The position numbers were made by a program, and so were the translations under genes. The notes under the pieces are model-generated. The model ran no database searches and had not been told where the DNA came from. It saw only the letters and a program-made list of their open reading frames with translations. 64,000 bases of DNA from DASUNP01 sp035249305 (lineage in GTDB: Bacteria; Acidobacteriota; Blastocatellia; UBA7656). The stretch spans positions 76,200-140,199 of the forward strand of contig DATFGQ010000131.1 in the NCBI GenBank assembly GCA_035249305.1, read 5' to 3'. Shown piece after piece: positions 42,146 through 51,267 of this stretch (the stretch's first letter is position 1; every line of letters begins with the position of its first letter).

Positions 42146-43348
42146 TCACCTCCCGGATTTCGCGACCCACTCGCTGCCTTCGACCAGGACTTCGCCGTCG
42201 GCCGGCATGCCAGGCTTCGCGAAGCCTTGCGGGTTGATTATCTGGAGCTTCACGCCCACGACTTGCTTTACGCGGTCGTCGCGAAAGTAAGTGTTCTCAG
42301 GCGTAAACGAAGCTTCCGGATCGACGCGCGCGACGACGGCCTCGATCGCGCTGTTGGGTTTGGAATCGAGATAAACTCGCGCCGACTGCCCCACGCGCAC
42401 GCGCCCTATCTCTCCTTCGGGAATGAAAGCGCGAAGATGAACCTGATCGAGATTCACTATCTTCATTATCGGCGTGCCCGCGGCCACCACTTCGCCGGGC
42501 TCGGCCGCGCGAGTCGCCACAGTCCCTTCGAACGGCGCGACGATGTTCAAGTCGGCGCGGTTGGCTTCGGCCTCGCGCAACTGCGCGCGCGCTTTCTCGG
42601 CGTCGGCCTGGGCCGACATGATGTCGGACTGCGCCTGCGCGATCTGCTGCTCGATTGCGGCGGCTTCCGAAGCGCGGATCGCAGGGTTGTCGAGATAGGC
42701 GCGAGCCGCCATCAGGTTGCCGCGGGCCGCCTCGACCTGTTTTCTCGCGGCCATCATGACCGCCTCTTGAGCTTCGGCCGTTGTGATCGCCTGCTCGCTC
42801 TCGCGCCCGGAGACGACGCCTTCGCGCGCAAGCTCCGAGTACCTCTCTTTATCGAAACGCGCCTGTTCGTAATTGGCCTTGGCTTCGGCAAGCGTTGCTT
42901 CGGCGGCGGCCACCTGCGCCGTTGCCTGGCTGACCCGGCCTTCGGCGTCGAGCCGCGCCTGGCTGACGCTCATGCGTGTCTGGTTGAGCGACGCCTGCAA
43001 CACGCCTATCTGCTGGCGTGACCACTGCACGCGGGCTTCGGCCTGTTGTACGGCCGATTGAGCCTGGCTCACGCGAGCCTTTAACTGGTCGTCGTCGAGC
43101 ACCGCTATGACCTGCCCTGCCTTGACCTGGTCGCCTTCGCGCACAGTGATCTCGCGTATGCGCCCCGATGTCTTGGCCGCTATCATCGCGTCGTCGCCTT
43201 CTATGCGACCGCTGACGGCGATCACGTTTTCGGGCGAAGCCGGGCCGCGCAGGAAAAACCACCAGCCCAGAAACCCTGCCGCCGCAAGCGCGACGATGAT
43301 GAACTTCACGCGGGCCGATTTGCCTGATTGTTTCTCTGTTTGCGACAT
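42146..43348 (-). CDS. HlyD-family periplasmic adaptor
   Basis: 400 residues. An N-terminal membrane helix (VKFIIVALAAAGFLGWWFFL), a lipoyl/barrel-sandwich half (VSGRIEGDDAMIAAKTSGRI, VKAGQVIAVLDD), a long coiled-coil hairpin rich in Ala/Gln (about 90-270), then DLNIVAPFEGTVATRAAEPGEVVAAGTPI and a beta-barrel. It matches the YbhG/YhiI adaptors that bridge an ABC-2 exporter to a TolC outer-membrane channel; the neighbours are exactly these parts. Confidence 0.94.
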   Translation of the reverse strand: MSQTEKQSGKSARVKFIIVALAAAGFLGWWFFLRGPASPENVIAVSGRIEGDDAMIAAKTSGRIREITVREGDQVKAGQVIAVLDDDQLKARVSQAQSAVQQAEARVQWSRQQIGVLQASLNQTRMSVSQARLDAEGRVSQATAQVAAAEATLAEAKANYEQARFDKERYSELAREGVVSGRESEQAITTAEAQEAVMMAARKQVEAARGNLMAARAYLDNPAIRASEAAAIEQQIAQAQSDIMSAQADAEKARAQLREAEANRADLNIVAPFEGTVATRAAEPGEVVAAGTPIMKIVNLDQVHLRAFIPEGEIGRVRVGQSARVYLDSKPNSAIEAVVARVDPEASFTPENTYFRDDRVKQVVGVKLQIINPQGFAKPGMPADGEVLVEGSEWVAKSGR

Positions 43349-43387
43349 GATCTTTTCTCCTTTAATCCTTCCTTTGAGTGCCTCTGC

Positions 43388-45067
43388 TTATCTCTTCCCG
43401 CCCGCGCTCGAATCGCTATCCTTGAGCGCGGCGATAGATATGTTGTTGGTCGTGAGCGTGGTCGAGAGCGCTCGTTGAAGCTCGGTCATCGCCTTGTTGA
43501 AATCGGTGAGCGCTTTCACCTCGCGTCCGCGCGCCGAAGAGAGCGCGTTCTGGCGATCGAGCACCAGAAAGTTCGTCGACAGCCCCGCCTCGAAGCGGCG
43601 GCGCTCTCCCGTGTTCTGCATCTCTGCATCGAGCCGGGTGTTGCGCGCGGCGTCAAAACGGCGGCGCGCAGTCTCGACCGCCTGGAGCGCGTTTCTCACC
43701 TCGACCTCTATGGTCTGCACGGCGCGCTGTCGCTCTACGTCGACCTGTTTGCCTTCGACCAGGGCGCGGCCCAGTTGGGCCTTCGCCGTCCGGTTGCCCA
43801 CCGGCAGGCTGATCGTCACTCCCACGCGGAAGCTGCGATATTCGTTACGAAACATGTTCGTCAAGCTCTGCCCGTAACCGCCTATGAACTTTTCGGGCAC
43901 GTCGAACGCGCCGGGTATCAGCTTGGTGATGGGGTCGGTCGCCGAGCGCTTCGTCCCCGAAAGTCCCGCCGTCTGGTAGCCGGCTATGAAATCGATCTGC
44001 GGTTTGACCTGATCGCGAAAGTACTTCACGTCGATCTTGTTTATCTCGCCGCGAATCCTGTACTGCTCCATCTCCGGGCGGTTTTGAAGGGCGAGTCTCA
44101 TCGCCTCTTCGAACTGCGGGACCTCTGCGGCGTCGAGCCGCGGCTCGTCCGACGGGACGACGCTCGAACCCCACAGCTCGGAATTGTCCGGCTTGAGCAG
44201 CAGCGCCTTGAGCGCGTTTTCGGCGCGCTGCACCGTTTCAAGAGCGATCTCGGCCTCTTCCGTGCGGCGCTCGACTTCGACCCGCGCGGAGACGACATCG
44301 AGCGGGGCGATAGTCCCTTTCTCGGCCGCGAGCTTGTTCGATTCGAGCTGCGCACGCGCAAGCTCGACCGACTCGCGCCTGATCGCTTCGTCACGTCGCG
44401 CGAATACTAAATCCCAGTAAGCGCTCTCGACTTTGGCGATGATCTCGATGGCCTTCTGGCGGAAGAGGCTGTCTGAAAGGTCGAGCCGCTTCTTGGCTAT
44501 CTTGATCTCGCGGCGCGGCGCGTCGATCTGCCGGTTGCGGAACAGCGGCTGGACGAAATCGAAAGAGAGGCTCGTGACGAATTGAGGGTCGAGCGAATAA
44601 AACGGATTAGTGCTGGTCGAGCGGTTGTGATCGAAAGTCATCTGAACGCTCGCGCCCTGCCAGGGCAACCGCTCGACGAGCGAGGTCGCGCCCGTAAGCT
44701 CCGAGCTCTTCAACCGGCCGTTCTCGCCGCCCGCCAATATCGATGCTACGGGCGTCGTCCTGCGGTCATAAAAGAGACTCGATTCGAGTACGGGGTCGTA
44801 AGCGCCGCGCGCGGCCCGCACGTCCAGCTCGTTCAGGCGGATGTTGAGGCGCTCGACTTCGATCTCGCGGTTGTTCTCAAGCCCCATCGTTATCGCGTCG
44901 GCCAGGGTGAGCGCGACTTTCTTGGAAGGGCTGACCCCGACGCGCGCGTCGGCTCGGCTCGCCTTGTCCTGCGCGAATGAATTGCTCGAAGCCAGGATTA
45001 CGAATAGCGCTGCCATCGATACGAGAGTTGCTTTTGAAAATCCGAAATTAGTTCTTGTCGTAGCCAT
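43388..45067 (-). CDS. TolC-family outer-membrane efflux protein
   Basis: 559 residues with a signal peptide (LVSMAALFVILASSNSFAQ). Two tandem OEP repeats of paired strands and long helices: ITMGLENNREIEVERLNIRLNELDVR in the first half, RLALQNRPEMEQYRIRGEINKIDVKYF in the second, each with Ala/Gln/Arg-rich coils. The chain is longer than E. coli TolC, with a GTKRSATDPITKLIPGAF loop. It should be the outer-membrane exit for the exporter encoded by the next three genes; 4 bases separate it from the STAS gene. Confidence 0.92.
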   Translation of the reverse strand: MATTRTNFGFSKATLVSMAALFVILASSNSFAQDKASRADARVGVSPSKKVALTLADAITMGLENNREIEVERLNIRLNELDVRAARGAYDPVLESSLFYDRRTTPVASILAGGENGRLKSSELTGATSLVERLPWQGASVQMTFDHNRSTSTNPFYSLDPQFVTSLSFDFVQPLFRNRQIDAPRREIKIAKKRLDLSDSLFRQKAIEIIAKVESAYWDLVFARRDEAIRRESVELARAQLESNKLAAEKGTIAPLDVVSARVEVERRTEEAEIALETVQRAENALKALLLKPDNSELWGSSVVPSDEPRLDAAEVPQFEEAMRLALQNRPEMEQYRIRGEINKIDVKYFRDQVKPQIDFIAGYQTAGLSGTKRSATDPITKLIPGAFDVPEKFIGGYGQSLTNMFRNEYRSFRVGVTISLPVGNRTAKAQLGRALVEGKQVDVERQRAVQTIEVEVRNALQAVETARRRFDAARNTRLDAEMQNTGERRRFEAGLSTNFLVLDRQNALSSARGREVKALTDFNKAMTELQRALSTTLTTNNISIAALKDSDSSAGGKR

Positions 45068-45071
45068 TTTC

Positions 45072-45398
45072 TTATCCCTCGTCTGTAAAGCTTCTCGGTT
45101 CCGCCGAACAGATGACGGGCCTGGTGTAGTCCCGCTCTATCTCTTCGACCACGCCTTTGGTTAAGACATCGCGGGCCACGAACTGAGCCCCGTGCCTGTA
45201 CATCAAAGCCAGCAGGTCTTTGCCCGCCGCATCGATGAAAGTCACTTCCGTCAGATCGACCCGAACGTACTTGGGCGGCTCAAGGGCGATAGCACTGCGC
45301 CAGCAGTTCTTCAACTCCGCCACCCAGTTGCCCGACAGCTCTCCTTCGAGTCTGAAGATCATCGTCTCTGTGTCCTCTCTTGTAGAGATTCTCAACAT
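45072..45398 (-). CDS. STAS-domain protein at the head of the export operon
   Basis: 108 residues shaped like a single STAS domain: MIFRLEGELSGNWVAELKNCW, then KYVRVDLTEVTFIDAAGKDLLALMYRHG. The position where SpoIIAA carries its phosphorylated Ser (xDSSG) reads DAAG, so regulation by serine phosphorylation is unlikely. It lies first in the operon, behind the sigma-54 promoter, 4 bases before tolC. A sensing or assembly role for the exporter is inferred. Confidence 0.8.
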   Translation of the reverse strand: MLRISTREDTETMIFRLEGELSGNWVAELKNCWRSAIALEPPKYVRVDLTEVTFIDAAGKDLLALMYRHGAQFVARDVLTKGVVEEIERDYTRPVICSAEPRSFTDEG

Positions 45399-45437
45399 TC
45401 TTTTTTTATCTTCCTTCTTACGCCGTCACTGCCTAGG

Positions 45438-45453
45438 GCAAGCGATGAGCCAG
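45438..45453 (-). promoter_or_regulatory. Sigma-54 (-24/-12) promoter of the export operon
   Basis: Read on the minus strand, CTGGCTCATCGCTTGCCC has TGGC and TTGC with GG at -24 and GC at -12 in exact spacing (consensus TGGCAC-N5-TTGC). The predicted start near 45426 gives a leader of about 28 bases to the STAS ATG. A sigma-54 activator gene lies directly upstream. Confidence 0.72.
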
Positions 45454-45535
45454 ACCCGAGCGCTCGCACGGGCGCGGCCTTAAATGGTGATATTGCGGGG
45501 GATTAGGATGATAGCCTGAGAAACAAAGGTTACAT

Positions 45536-45586
45536 CTCGGCGGGCGTGCCGAACTTATATTTGCCGCCATTTCGGCGCGTGCCGAA
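45536..45586. promoter_or_regulatory. Palindromic upstream activator sites
   Basis: TTCGGC-GCGT-GCCGAA (45571-45586) and the related TCGGC-GGGCGT-GCCGA (45537-45552) share GTGCCGA half-sites. They are about 110-155 bases upstream of the predicted sigma-54 start, where enhancer sites normally sit, and just past the stop of the activator gene. A further TCGGCGCGGCTTCGGCA copy lies at 45611-45627. Confidence 0.55.
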
Positions 45587-45627
45587 ATATCAGCAGACTG
45601 AATAACGGCATCGGCGCGGCTTCGGCA

Positions 45628-47742
45628 TCAGCTCTGGCGAGTGATGTTCAGCTTTCGCATGCGGGATTGTAAGGTCGTTCTTTTCATGCCGAGCCGGGCG
45701 GCCGCGCCCGTCGGGCCGCCGACTACCCAATTCGTTTCAGTCAGTATGCGGAGGATGTGTTCGCGCTCGGCGTCTTCGAGCTTCGACGAATGGACGTGTT
45801 CGGCCGGCGCGTGTTGGGCGGCCGATGGTTGGGGAGGCGGAACCGACGCGGACGGCTTTATCTCGGCGAGCGGGATCTCCAGCTCCGGCCCTTTTGAGAG
45901 TATCACCGCGCGCTCTATAAAATTCTCAAGCTCGCGGACGTTGCCCGGCCACGAGTAGTTTAAGAGCGCGTGGACGGCCTCGGCCGGGATCGACTCGATG
46001 CGCTTTTTCATGCGGCGCGCGAACTGCTGCGCGAAGAAGCGGACGAGCAGGGGGATGTCTTCGGGCCGCTCGCGCAGCGGCGGGATGTGGACGGGGAAGA
46101 CGTTCAGACGGTAATAAAGATCGCTGCGGTACTTCTTTTCGGCGGCCATCTGGGCCAGGTCGCAATTGGTCGCCGCGACCAGCCGCACGTCGACGCGTAT
46201 CGTGCGCGTCGAGCCTAAGCGCTCGAACTCCTGCTCCTGTAAGACGCGCAAGAGTTTCGGCTGCAACTCCAGCGGTATGTCTCCGACCTCGTCTAAAAAG
46301 AGCGTACCCTTATGCGCAAGCTCGAAGCGTCCGGCCCTCTGCGCGATGGCTCCCGTGAAAGCGCCCCTCTCGTGGCCGAACAACTCGCTCTCCAAAAGCC
46401 CCGTCGGTATGGCAGAGCAGTTGAGCTTTACCATCGTGCGCTCGCGCCGGTCGCTCAGGTTATGAATCGCGCGGGCGATCAGCTCTTTGCCCGTGCCCGT
46501 CTCGCCTTGAATCAAAACTGTCGAGCCCGTGGGGGCGACGGTTTCGACCTGTTTCAGTATGCGCGTGAGCGCGGGGCTCTGGCCTATGATCTTCTCGAAG
46601 CTCTGGGCGCTCTTGATCTCCTCTTCTAGGTAGAGTTTCTCTTCGGCCAGCTTGTTTTTGAGTGCTTCGATCTCGCGGAAGGCGAGGGCGTTTTCGACGG
46701 CGATGGAGAACTGGTTGGCGATCTGTGTGAGCAGCTCGGCGTCTTCTTCGGTGAAGGCGTCCTCGACCAGGCTCACCACGTCGAGCGTCCCGAGCATGCG
46801 GCCGTGCGAGATGAGGGGCGCGCATAAACCCGACCTTAAGCCGTCGGATATGGCATGCTGCCGCATATCACGAGGCAGCATTTCGGGGTCGATCCGGTTG
46901 ACAAGAAGCGTGCGGCCCGTGGTCAGGGCGTGCCCGCCGGGCGAGCCCTCGAATGGGATTAACACCCCTTCTTCTACACTCCCCCGGCGTGTGGAAAAAT
47001 CGAGCGCGTGCACGCGCAACAGCCGCGTTTCCGGTTCGTAAAGCGTCAGCGCGGCGGCGTTGTGGTGGATCACCTTCCGCAAGCAACCGGAGATGGCGCG
47101 CAACAGGTCGTGCAGGTCGAGGTGAGAGGCGACAGCGTTGTTGACTTCAAGAAGAAGTTGCAGCCGGTCGCGCTCGCGCGTCAACTGCTGCTCGGCGGCG
47201 CGGGCCTTCTCGAAGTTGAGCGCGTTGTCGACGGCAACCGCTACCTGCTTCGTCACCTGTTCGATAAACGTCAGGTCATCATCGCTGTACGCGGACGGGC
47301 GAACGCACCCGAATGTGATTATACCGAGGTTCTGCCCCGACGAGACGAGCGGGAGCGTGTAATAAGTGCGAATCCCGTGCAGGCGCATCGCCTCGCTGAC
47401 TCGCGGGAAGTAGTACTCGGTGTCCTCCGGATCGATCAGCAGCGGCCGCCCAGTCTTGAAGACCACCGCGGCCGGCGTCTCTTCAAACGGAACCATGTCC
47501 GGGGGATCGATCTTTAATTCAAGCCGTGTTTCGATCAGGCGAAATCGCATCACATTATTCGCCTGGTCGTAGAGGACTACGCCTACGAAATCGAAATCTA
47601 CTACCTGCCTGAGCTTCGCCGCCAGCTCGTGAAAAAGCTCGGACAGGTCGCGGTACGAGACAATCGACTCTGAAACGTCGAGCAGCCCCCGATACTTCAG
47701 GGCGAAAGCGTCCGCGCTTTGATCCTCTTTTCTTTCGACCAT
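45628..47742 (-). CDS. Sigma-54-dependent activator, GAF-GAF-AAA-Fis
   Basis: 704 residues of the FhlA-like class. Two GAF domains (about 30-175 and 205-355) suggest control by a bound small molecule; then an AAA+ domain with Walker A GETGTGKE (near 418), the sigma-54 contact loop ELFGHERGAFTGA, and Walker B GTLFLDEVGD; a Fis-type helix-turn-helix ends the chain (GPTGAAARLGMKRTTLQSRMRKL). No receiver domain. The STAS-TolC-HlyD-ABC operon directly downstream has a sigma-54 promoter and palindromes, so it is the probable target; autoregulation is open. Confidence 0.93.
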   Translation of the reverse strand: MVERKEDQSADAFALKYRGLLDVSESIVSYRDLSELFHELAAKLRQVVDFDFVGVVLYDQANNVMRFRLIETRLELKIDPPDMVPFEETPAAVVFKTGRPLLIDPEDTEYYFPRVSEAMRLHGIRTYYTLPLVSSGQNLGIITFGCVRPSAYSDDDLTFIEQVTKQVAVAVDNALNFEKARAAEQQLTRERDRLQLLLEVNNAVASHLDLHDLLRAISGCLRKVIHHNAAALTLYEPETRLLRVHALDFSTRRGSVEEGVLIPFEGSPGGHALTTGRTLLVNRIDPEMLPRDMRQHAISDGLRSGLCAPLISHGRMLGTLDVVSLVEDAFTEEDAELLTQIANQFSIAVENALAFREIEALKNKLAEEKLYLEEEIKSAQSFEKIIGQSPALTRILKQVETVAPTGSTVLIQGETGTGKELIARAIHNLSDRRERTMVKLNCSAIPTGLLESELFGHERGAFTGAIAQRAGRFELAHKGTLFLDEVGDIPLELQPKLLRVLQEQEFERLGSTRTIRVDVRLVAATNCDLAQMAAEKKYRSDLYYRLNVFPVHIPPLRERPEDIPLLVRFFAQQFARRMKKRIESIPAEAVHALLNYSWPGNVRELENFIERAVILSKGPELEIPLAEIKPSASVPPPQPSAAQHAPAEHVHSSKLEDAEREHILRILTETNWVVGGPTGAAARLGMKRTTLQSRMRKLNITRQS

Positions 47743-47817
47743 AGATCAACCTGATAGCCAGCAGCAAGATTACAACATCTGGCGGTCGAATGCATGCGGG
47801 CGGGAGCGTTTGTCGGC

Positions 47818-47823
47818 TATAAT
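47818..47823 (+). promoter_or_regulatory. -10 element of the rhodanese gene
   Basis: Perfect TATAAT 36 bases before the ATG at 47859. A -35 match at the usual distance (TGCGGG) is poor. Divergent to the sigma-54 activator gene. Confidence 0.45.
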
Positions 47824-47858
47824 CCCGCTTGCGCTATTTTTCTTAAGATGGAGGAGAG

Positions 47859-48296
47859 ATGAAAGAGGTAAGCCCGCAAGAAGCTCATGACTTGATGAAA
47901 CAGGACCCGGACTATATCTACCTGGACGTGCGCTCTGTTATGGAGTTCGAGGCCGGCCACCCCGAGGGCGCGATCAACATCCCGCTGATGCACTTCGCGC
48001 CGGGGCAGGGGATGACGCCGAACGAAGACTTCCCGGCCGTCGTCGAAGCGAACCTGCCGAAGGACGCGAAGCTGGTCGTAGGCTGTAAGACCGGCGGGCG
48101 CTCGGCCCGCGCCTGCGAGATGCTCGGCCAGATGGGCTACACGAACGCGGCGAACGTGCGCGGCGGGTTCGTCGGGGCTATGGATAATCTCGGGCGTGTA
48201 GTCGAGCCCGGCTGGAGCATGCAAAACCTGCCAACTTCCGCAGACAGCAGCGAGGAAGCGCGCTACGAGACTCTCGCCAAGAAAGCCGGTAAGTAG
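47859..48296 (+). CDS. Rhodanese-domain protein
   Basis: 145 residues, single rhodanese domain: YIYLDVRSVMEFEAGHPEGAINIPL and the active-site loop VVGCKTGGRSARACEMLGQMGY with catalytic Cys. It carries sulfur from thiosulfate or persulfide to an acceptor in the cytoplasm. GGAGGAGAG lies right before the ATG. A 30-residue tail (SADSSEEARYETLAKKAGK) follows the domain. It is monocistronic, with a palindromic element after the stop. Confidence 0.92.
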   Translation: MKEVSPQEAHDLMKQDPDYIYLDVRSVMEFEAGHPEGAINIPLMHFAPGQGMTPNEDFPAVVEANLPKDAKLVVGCKTGGRSARACEMLGQMGYTNAANVRGGFVGAMDNLGRVVEPGWSMQNLPTSADSSEEARYETLAKKAGK

Positions 48297-48299
48297 GTC

Positions 48300-48498
48300 G
48301 ATAGCTTTCTCTGCCCCAGAGGGGCAGGCGGATATTAGCCGGTGGTGAAGCCACCGGGCACAGGCCAATAAAACAATCGCGCCCTGGAAGGGCGCAGGAC
48401 ATCTAGTTGATCCTGCGCCCTTCCAGGGCGCGTGATTATGTGGACGATTGATTCCGGTGGTTTCACCACCGGGTAATGTCTCTCGTCCCTCCGGGACT
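48300..48498. repeat. Palindromic element between convergent genes
   Basis: The core is a perfect 22-bp inverted repeat (48379-48400 and 48411-48432; arms start CGCGCCCTGGAAGGGCGC) with an 11-base loop. Flanking modules are CTGCCCCAGAGGGGCAG, CGGTGGTGAAGCCACCG, CCGGTGGTTTCACCACCGG and GTCCCTCCGGGAC, each a small hairpin. Confidence 0.8.
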
Positions 48499-48500
48499 AG

Positions 48501-51029
48501 TTATTGATTCTTTCGAGCGGCTTTGCGCTCGGCTTTCGCGGCCCGTCGCTGAGCCTGCGCCGCATCGACAGAACCCTGCTGCGTGGCCGGCCCCTGGTAC
48601 TGGGCGCGCGGTTGAACGCGGACCTGCTCGGGAGCCTGCGGGCGGACCTGCTGCTGAGCAGCGCGACGCTCGGCCTTGCGCTGCTGCTTTTCGGCCTGAT
48701 TAACGAAGACCCGCTCCTTGGCCTGCCGCTGTTGCTGCTGCTGAACTGCCCACTGCTGTTGACTGGCGCTCTGTTGATTCATGCGCTGCTGCCGTGCGGC
48801 TTGCTTCTGCGCGCGGCGCTGCTCGCGGGCTGCGTCGTAAGCGGCCTGGTTAAAGCTCGGCTGCTGACGTTGCTGAATCACTGACTGCTGGCGCTCAGCT
48901 CTCTTCTGCATCTTGCGCTGCTGGCGCGTCTGCTGGTCTATCTGCGCCTGCCGGACCTGTTGCTGCTGCCCGGCCGCCGCTGCCTGCCGCTGCTGGCGAG
49001 CCGCCTGCTTCTGCGCGCGGCGTTGTTCAGCGTTCACGGCGGCTTGTTGATTAAAGCTCGGCTGCTGATTCTGCTGAACCATGCGTTGTTGGCGAGCGGC
49101 CTGCTTTTGAGCGCGGCGCTGCTCGGCATTCAAGCGGCCTTGCTGATTGACGACCTGTTGATTCTGCTGAATTATGCGCTGCTGTCGTGCGGCCTGCTTC
49201 TGCGCTTTGCGATCACTTGGCACGACGCCCTGCTGAACCTGCGCTTGCTGAGGCCCAGAGACTGCGCCCTGGCCGGCCTGCTGGAGGCGCTGCTCGCGCC
49301 TGAGCTGCTTCATCTCGCGCCGCGCGCCCTTGTCGCCTTGAGCCGCCTGCGCTCTAAGAGCCTCTATCCGCTCAGACGTGTTCGACTGAGTTACGACAGG
49401 CTGGAGATCACCGCCCTTGCCGCGCGCGGTCACGACCTGGCCCTGATCGTTTATCTTTATCTTCTGCTTCCTCTGTTTTTCAGGCACGGTGGCTACCTGG
49501 AACTGATCGATCACGCCCTCGCGGCCCGGCAACACGACCGGCGACGCGCTGGCCACGACCGGCGTGCTGAAGACCTGATTAGCCAACGCGCGCTCCATCT
49601 TCATCCTGCGCTTCACCTCGCGCTTGCTCTCGGCGATCTGGCGGAAACCGGCGATCGCATACGGGTCAAGCACAGGCTGCGTCTGGGCTATCCACTGAGG
49701 GTTGACGCTCGCGATCACGTCCTGATTGATCACGCGCGTGAAGTCCTGCACAGGGACGACTGTGACCGCTTGAGGAAATCTTGAGTTTATAAACGTGCGC
49801 TGAACGCTCACGACCTCGGCCACGTATTCAGGCGAGGCGAAGTACTGAGGCTGATAGCTCGCGTCGTAGTACCTGGACACGTAAGGCTCGCCCGGCGCGA
49901 GCGGGACCCACCCGATGTGGTTCGTCCGCGTCAGAGGCACGAACGCGACCAGCGCCGGAGCGTAGACGGACCGCGTGCGTATGCTGTCAGGCACCCACAC
50001 CCACTGCCCGCCGTTTACGTTCGCCCAGCGCCCGTAATGATACGGAGCCCAGCCCCACGGCTCCTGAGAAATCCACGTAGGCCCATACACGTTGTCGACG
50101 TCCCAATAACCGTTGCGATACGGAGCCCAGCCCGCGTCTACGCGCGGCGACCAGCAGTGGCCATAGCCGTCCACCTCTCTCCAATCGCCGTAGTAGTCCA
50201 GGTCGTTGACGCCCGGTATGTAATCGTCGACGTATTGATAGCTCACCGACCGGCGGTAAGGATCATAGTAGTAAGGATCGTCGAGATAAGCATTGTAATC
50301 TCGATAACGACCGTCGTAAGTGGCGGGGTAGCGATAGCCGTAGTAGTCATCGACGAGCCCACCGGCGAAATCGGGAGCCATGCGCGAAAGCACCGCCTGG
50401 GCGGCGGTCTGTCCTACGAGGGTCAGGATCTCGCCCTTACTTATCTCCCCCGAGCCCGCGAGTCCCACGACCTGCGCGAGCCCGCTCAAGACCGATATCC
50501 ACGTGTCGCCGCTGTCGCCTATGCCGACCTGGTAAAGCCCCGGCTCGTAGAAATCGACCGCGCCGTTAGGCGTCGCCACCTCAAACAGCTCGCCGTCTTC
50601 GAGCTCGCCTACGTCGAATATCGCCGACCCGTCGCGCAACGCGAGCTGAGTCCTGCGGTCGGCTAATGACAGCACGTCGATGGCGGAGCCTGAATCGAGC
50701 TTCGCGTAATTGCGCCCGGTCAGGGCGACGACGGCGCGCGAGCCTTCACGCGCGTAAACGCGGTCGCCCGCCGTAAGCGGCGCGTTGCGGACGGCCTCTT
50801 CCCATTCAAGCTCTGAAGCCGAGGGCTCTGTCAGCGCGCTCGCGACGCCTACGCTGCCGTCTACGCGCTCGATGCGCGCGGCGCGCGGCACGAAGTTAGC
50901 GTCTACCGTCGGCTCCGATCGCGATAGCAGCAACGCCGCGCTCGCGATCGCAACGACCGCGATCAGCGCGCCAACTATCCCGACGTGTGGTGGAATATTT
51001 GATACAAACTTCTTAATGCTTCTCGGCAT
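48501..51029 (-). CDS. FecR/DUF6600 protein with Gln/Arg-rich tail
   Basis: 842 residues. An N-terminal membrane helix (VGIVGALIAVVAIASAALLL), a FecR-like beta domain (about 55-200: ARIERVDGSVGVAS, GDRVYAREGSRAVVAL, ATPNGAVDFYEPGLYQV), a Tyr/Asp-rich stretch, and a DUF6600 region with the repeated W-A-P-Y/G-W pattern (GWAPYRNGYWDVD, PWGWAPYHYGRWANV). The last 280 residues are low complexity, with about five RAQKQAARQQR units. Start chosen at 51029 for its AAGGGGGT site. Envelope location is likely; role unknown. The tail may bind RNA, DNA or acidic polymers. Confidence 0.85.
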   Translation of the reverse strand: MPRSIKKFVSNIPPHVGIVGALIAVVAIASAALLLSRSEPTVDANFVPRAARIERVDGSVGVASALTEPSASELEWEEAVRNAPLTAGDRVYAREGSRAVVALTGRNYAKLDSGSAIDVLSLADRRTQLALRDGSAIFDVGELEDGELFEVATPNGAVDFYEPGLYQVGIGDSGDTWISVLSGLAQVVGLAGSGEISKGEILTLVGQTAAQAVLSRMAPDFAGGLVDDYYGYRYPATYDGRYRDYNAYLDDPYYYDPYRRSVSYQYVDDYIPGVNDLDYYGDWREVDGYGHCWSPRVDAGWAPYRNGYWDVDNVYGPTWISQEPWGWAPYHYGRWANVNGGQWVWVPDSIRTRSVYAPALVAFVPLTRTNHIGWVPLAPGEPYVSRYYDASYQPQYFASPEYVAEVVSVQRTFINSRFPQAVTVVPVQDFTRVINQDVIASVNPQWIAQTQPVLDPYAIAGFRQIAESKREVKRRMKMERALANQVFSTPVVASASPVVLPGREGVIDQFQVATVPEKQRKQKIKINDQGQVVTARGKGGDLQPVVTQSNTSERIEALRAQAAQGDKGARREMKQLRREQRLQQAGQGAVSGPQQAQVQQGVVPSDRKAQKQAARQQRIIQQNQQVVNQQGRLNAEQRRAQKQAARQQRMVQQNQQPSFNQQAAVNAEQRRAQKQAARQQRQAAAAGQQQQVRQAQIDQQTRQQRKMQKRAERQQSVIQQRQQPSFNQAAYDAAREQRRAQKQAARQQRMNQQSASQQQWAVQQQQQRQAKERVFVNQAEKQQRKAERRAAQQQVRPQAPEQVRVQPRAQYQGPATQQGSVDAAQAQRRAAKAERKAARKNQ

Positions 51030-51267
51030 TGGTTTACCCCCTTGCTCACCCCTGTTGGTCAAAGGCAGAAGCATTCTTAGTGCAAGAATTATGCCCAAAC
51101 AGCCCATTATTCGAGCATTTTCGGGGGGGGCGATTAATGAAGTTATAGAAAAGCTTATGGCGATGGCCGCCGGCAGGTTGTATCTATTTCAAACGCGAGA
51201 GGCGCTCTTGCTTACCCCATATGGTAGACGGCGACACGATAAGGTGAATATCTGTTGCACCGATTTT

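Noticed and set aside
48504..49784. Leu-rich plus-strand ORFs that look like membrane proteins
   Set aside because: They are the reverse reading of the CAG/CGC-rich Gln/Arg tail of the FecR/DUF6600 gene.
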